Of a stretch of 64,000 nucleotides of DNA, positions 63,389 to 64,000 are shown in pieces (position 1 is the first letter of the stretch; every line of letters starts with the position of its first letter). This DNA is from Syngnathus acus (taxonomy: Eukaryota; Chordata; Actinopteri; Syngnathiformes; Syngnathidae). The position numbers and the translations under genes are program-made. The notes beneath the pieces are model-generated. The model was not told the origin of the DNA and made no database searches. It was given only the letters and a program-made list of their open reading frames with translations. The stretch covers positions 27,301,456-27,365,455 of the forward strand of contig NC_051095.1 in the NCBI RefSeq assembly GCF_901709675.1. Direction: 5' to 3'.

Positions 63389-63720
63389 ATGATACAAGAT
63401 TTACAAAAAGCAGACGAAGAACAGTCCTTGGCAGATAGCATGATCAGAGCACTCAAACTGAAAGATGTGTCAAATGCAAATTTACTGCCGCCTGATCTTT
63501 CTTCCTCTCAGGTTGACAACTCCATCATGCCAGGAGACTGGGTCTACATCAAAGTCATCAAAAGAAAGAACTGGGCCAGCCATTGTGGGAGGGACCATTC
63601 CAAGTCTTGCTGACTACCCCCACTACACTGAACGTTCCTGGAAGGCCCAGCTGGATTCACCTCAGCCACAGCAAGTTACAGAGAGTGCTGGACCCCATTT
63701 TCGGAGTGGTGGGGAAGTCT
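63389..63720 (+). pseudogene. Integrase C-terminal remnant
   Basis: 63389-63590: DSMIRALKLKDV, then MPGDWVYIKVIKRKNWAS. A shift near 63580 leads to WEGPFQVLLTTPTTLNVPGR and SWIHLSHSKLQRVLDP (63583-63705). This is the SH3-like C-terminal DNA-binding domain of gamma-type integrases. The zinc and DDE core domains are deleted. Confidence 0.78.
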
Positions 63721-63849
63721 GAATACAAAGGGGCCTCATCGTTTAGGGTGGGGCATCTCAATGTTGGTGAAGAATTCAACTATCCCCACTCTGACAGGCA
63801 ATGGAATATACTGGTGTCTCTGCCAACCTAGTAGCAAGGGGGACTCCAC

Positions 63850-64000
63850 ATGCCAGGTGGATCCTCTTCTGCGTTGTGGTTGAATGGTCTATGGGCTCAT
63901 CTGAATAGACCGATTGACAATGTCAACCGAGGAAAAAGATGGTCACATGATGAGAACTTTGAGGACTGGTCATGGGACCCCAGAAACCCATACGAAACCA
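63850..64000 (+). pseudogene. Possible env N-terminal frame, cut by window edge
   Basis: An ATG with 50 open codons (starting MPGGSSSALWLNGLWAHLNR), located where env begins in related proviruses, just after integrase. No signal peptide is obvious and the frame is too short to identify. The position is the only support. Confidence 0.25.

Larger units (their letters stand above)
58553..64000 (+). mobile_element. Defective retrovirus-like provirus, open at window edge
   Basis: 5' LTR, primer-binding site, leader with a minisatellite, broken gag, remnants of the start of reverse transcriptase and the end of integrase, then a possible env start. The pol motifs are closest to gamma/epsilon-type retroviruses. 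Most of pol is deleted and gag carries a hAT insertion, so it cannot encode a complete particle. The 3' LTR lies beyond the window. Confidence 0.8.

Overview
The window is eukaryotic and almost certainly from a teleost fish. It holds tRNA-derived SINEs with fish-type bodies and (ATGG)n tails, L2/CR1/Rex1-type LINEs, Tc1-like, Tigger-like and hAT DNA transposons, Ty3/gypsy pieces and a retrovirus-like provirus. There is no prokaryotic gene organisation. I can say teleost, probably percomorph, but not the species.

Host gene. The only host gene I recognise is tectonic-1 (tctn1, a ciliary transition-zone protein), on the minus strand. Three consecutive exons lie at 4931-5486, separated by introns of 71 and 89 bp. 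An upstream 45-codon exon lies at 19911-20045. Two tiny candidate exons lie at 37909-37929 and 38032-38054. At least one further coding exon is expected between 20.0 and 5.5 kb and was not found. If the gene is intact, most of the window is tctn1 intron or upstream DNA bloated by repeats, while the exon pairs that remain keep ordinary short introns.

Layout. 1-4730: dispersed repeat A, an L1-like ORF1 remnant, three blocks of tandem repeats and an array of about 13 hairpins. 4931-5486: tctn1 exons. 5750-9950: SINE, a Tc1-like element with long inverted repeats, and a solo-type LTR. 9955-18750: LINE fragments, a TA-flanked MITE, AT microsatellites, a chimeric Tc1-like copy, and a hAT element split by two LINE insertions. 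19.1-21.1 kb: SINEs and a tctn1 exon. 21124-28762: a full-length hAT transposon with a three-exon transposase. It contains a 4.6-kb TA-flanked element, which in turn contains a LINE and a hAT MITE. A second MITE copy sits beside it. 29.8-42.6 kb: SINE, LTR element, LINE with endonuclease and reverse transcriptase, MITEs, the 3' part of a gypsy element (integrase, polypurine tract, LTR) with a hAT MITE inside it, and another LINE. 42.6-51.2 kb: two long minus-strand L2-type LINEs with a Tigger remnant between them. 51426-56135: a large foldback-type inverted repeat carrying four later insertions. 56.4-57.0 kb: a tandem duplication with one copy interrupted by a MITE. 58553-64000: a defective retrovirus-like provirus (LTR, primer-binding site, gag, small pol remnants) whose gag is split by a hAT element.

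No coding unit here looks like a working multi-gene system. The interest lies in the insertion history. Many elements keep perfect target-site duplications, and several have an empty site elsewhere in the window, so relative ages can be read directly. All readings were made by eye. Coordinates of element ends are exact where a terminal repeat and target duplication are quoted, and approximate elsewhere.
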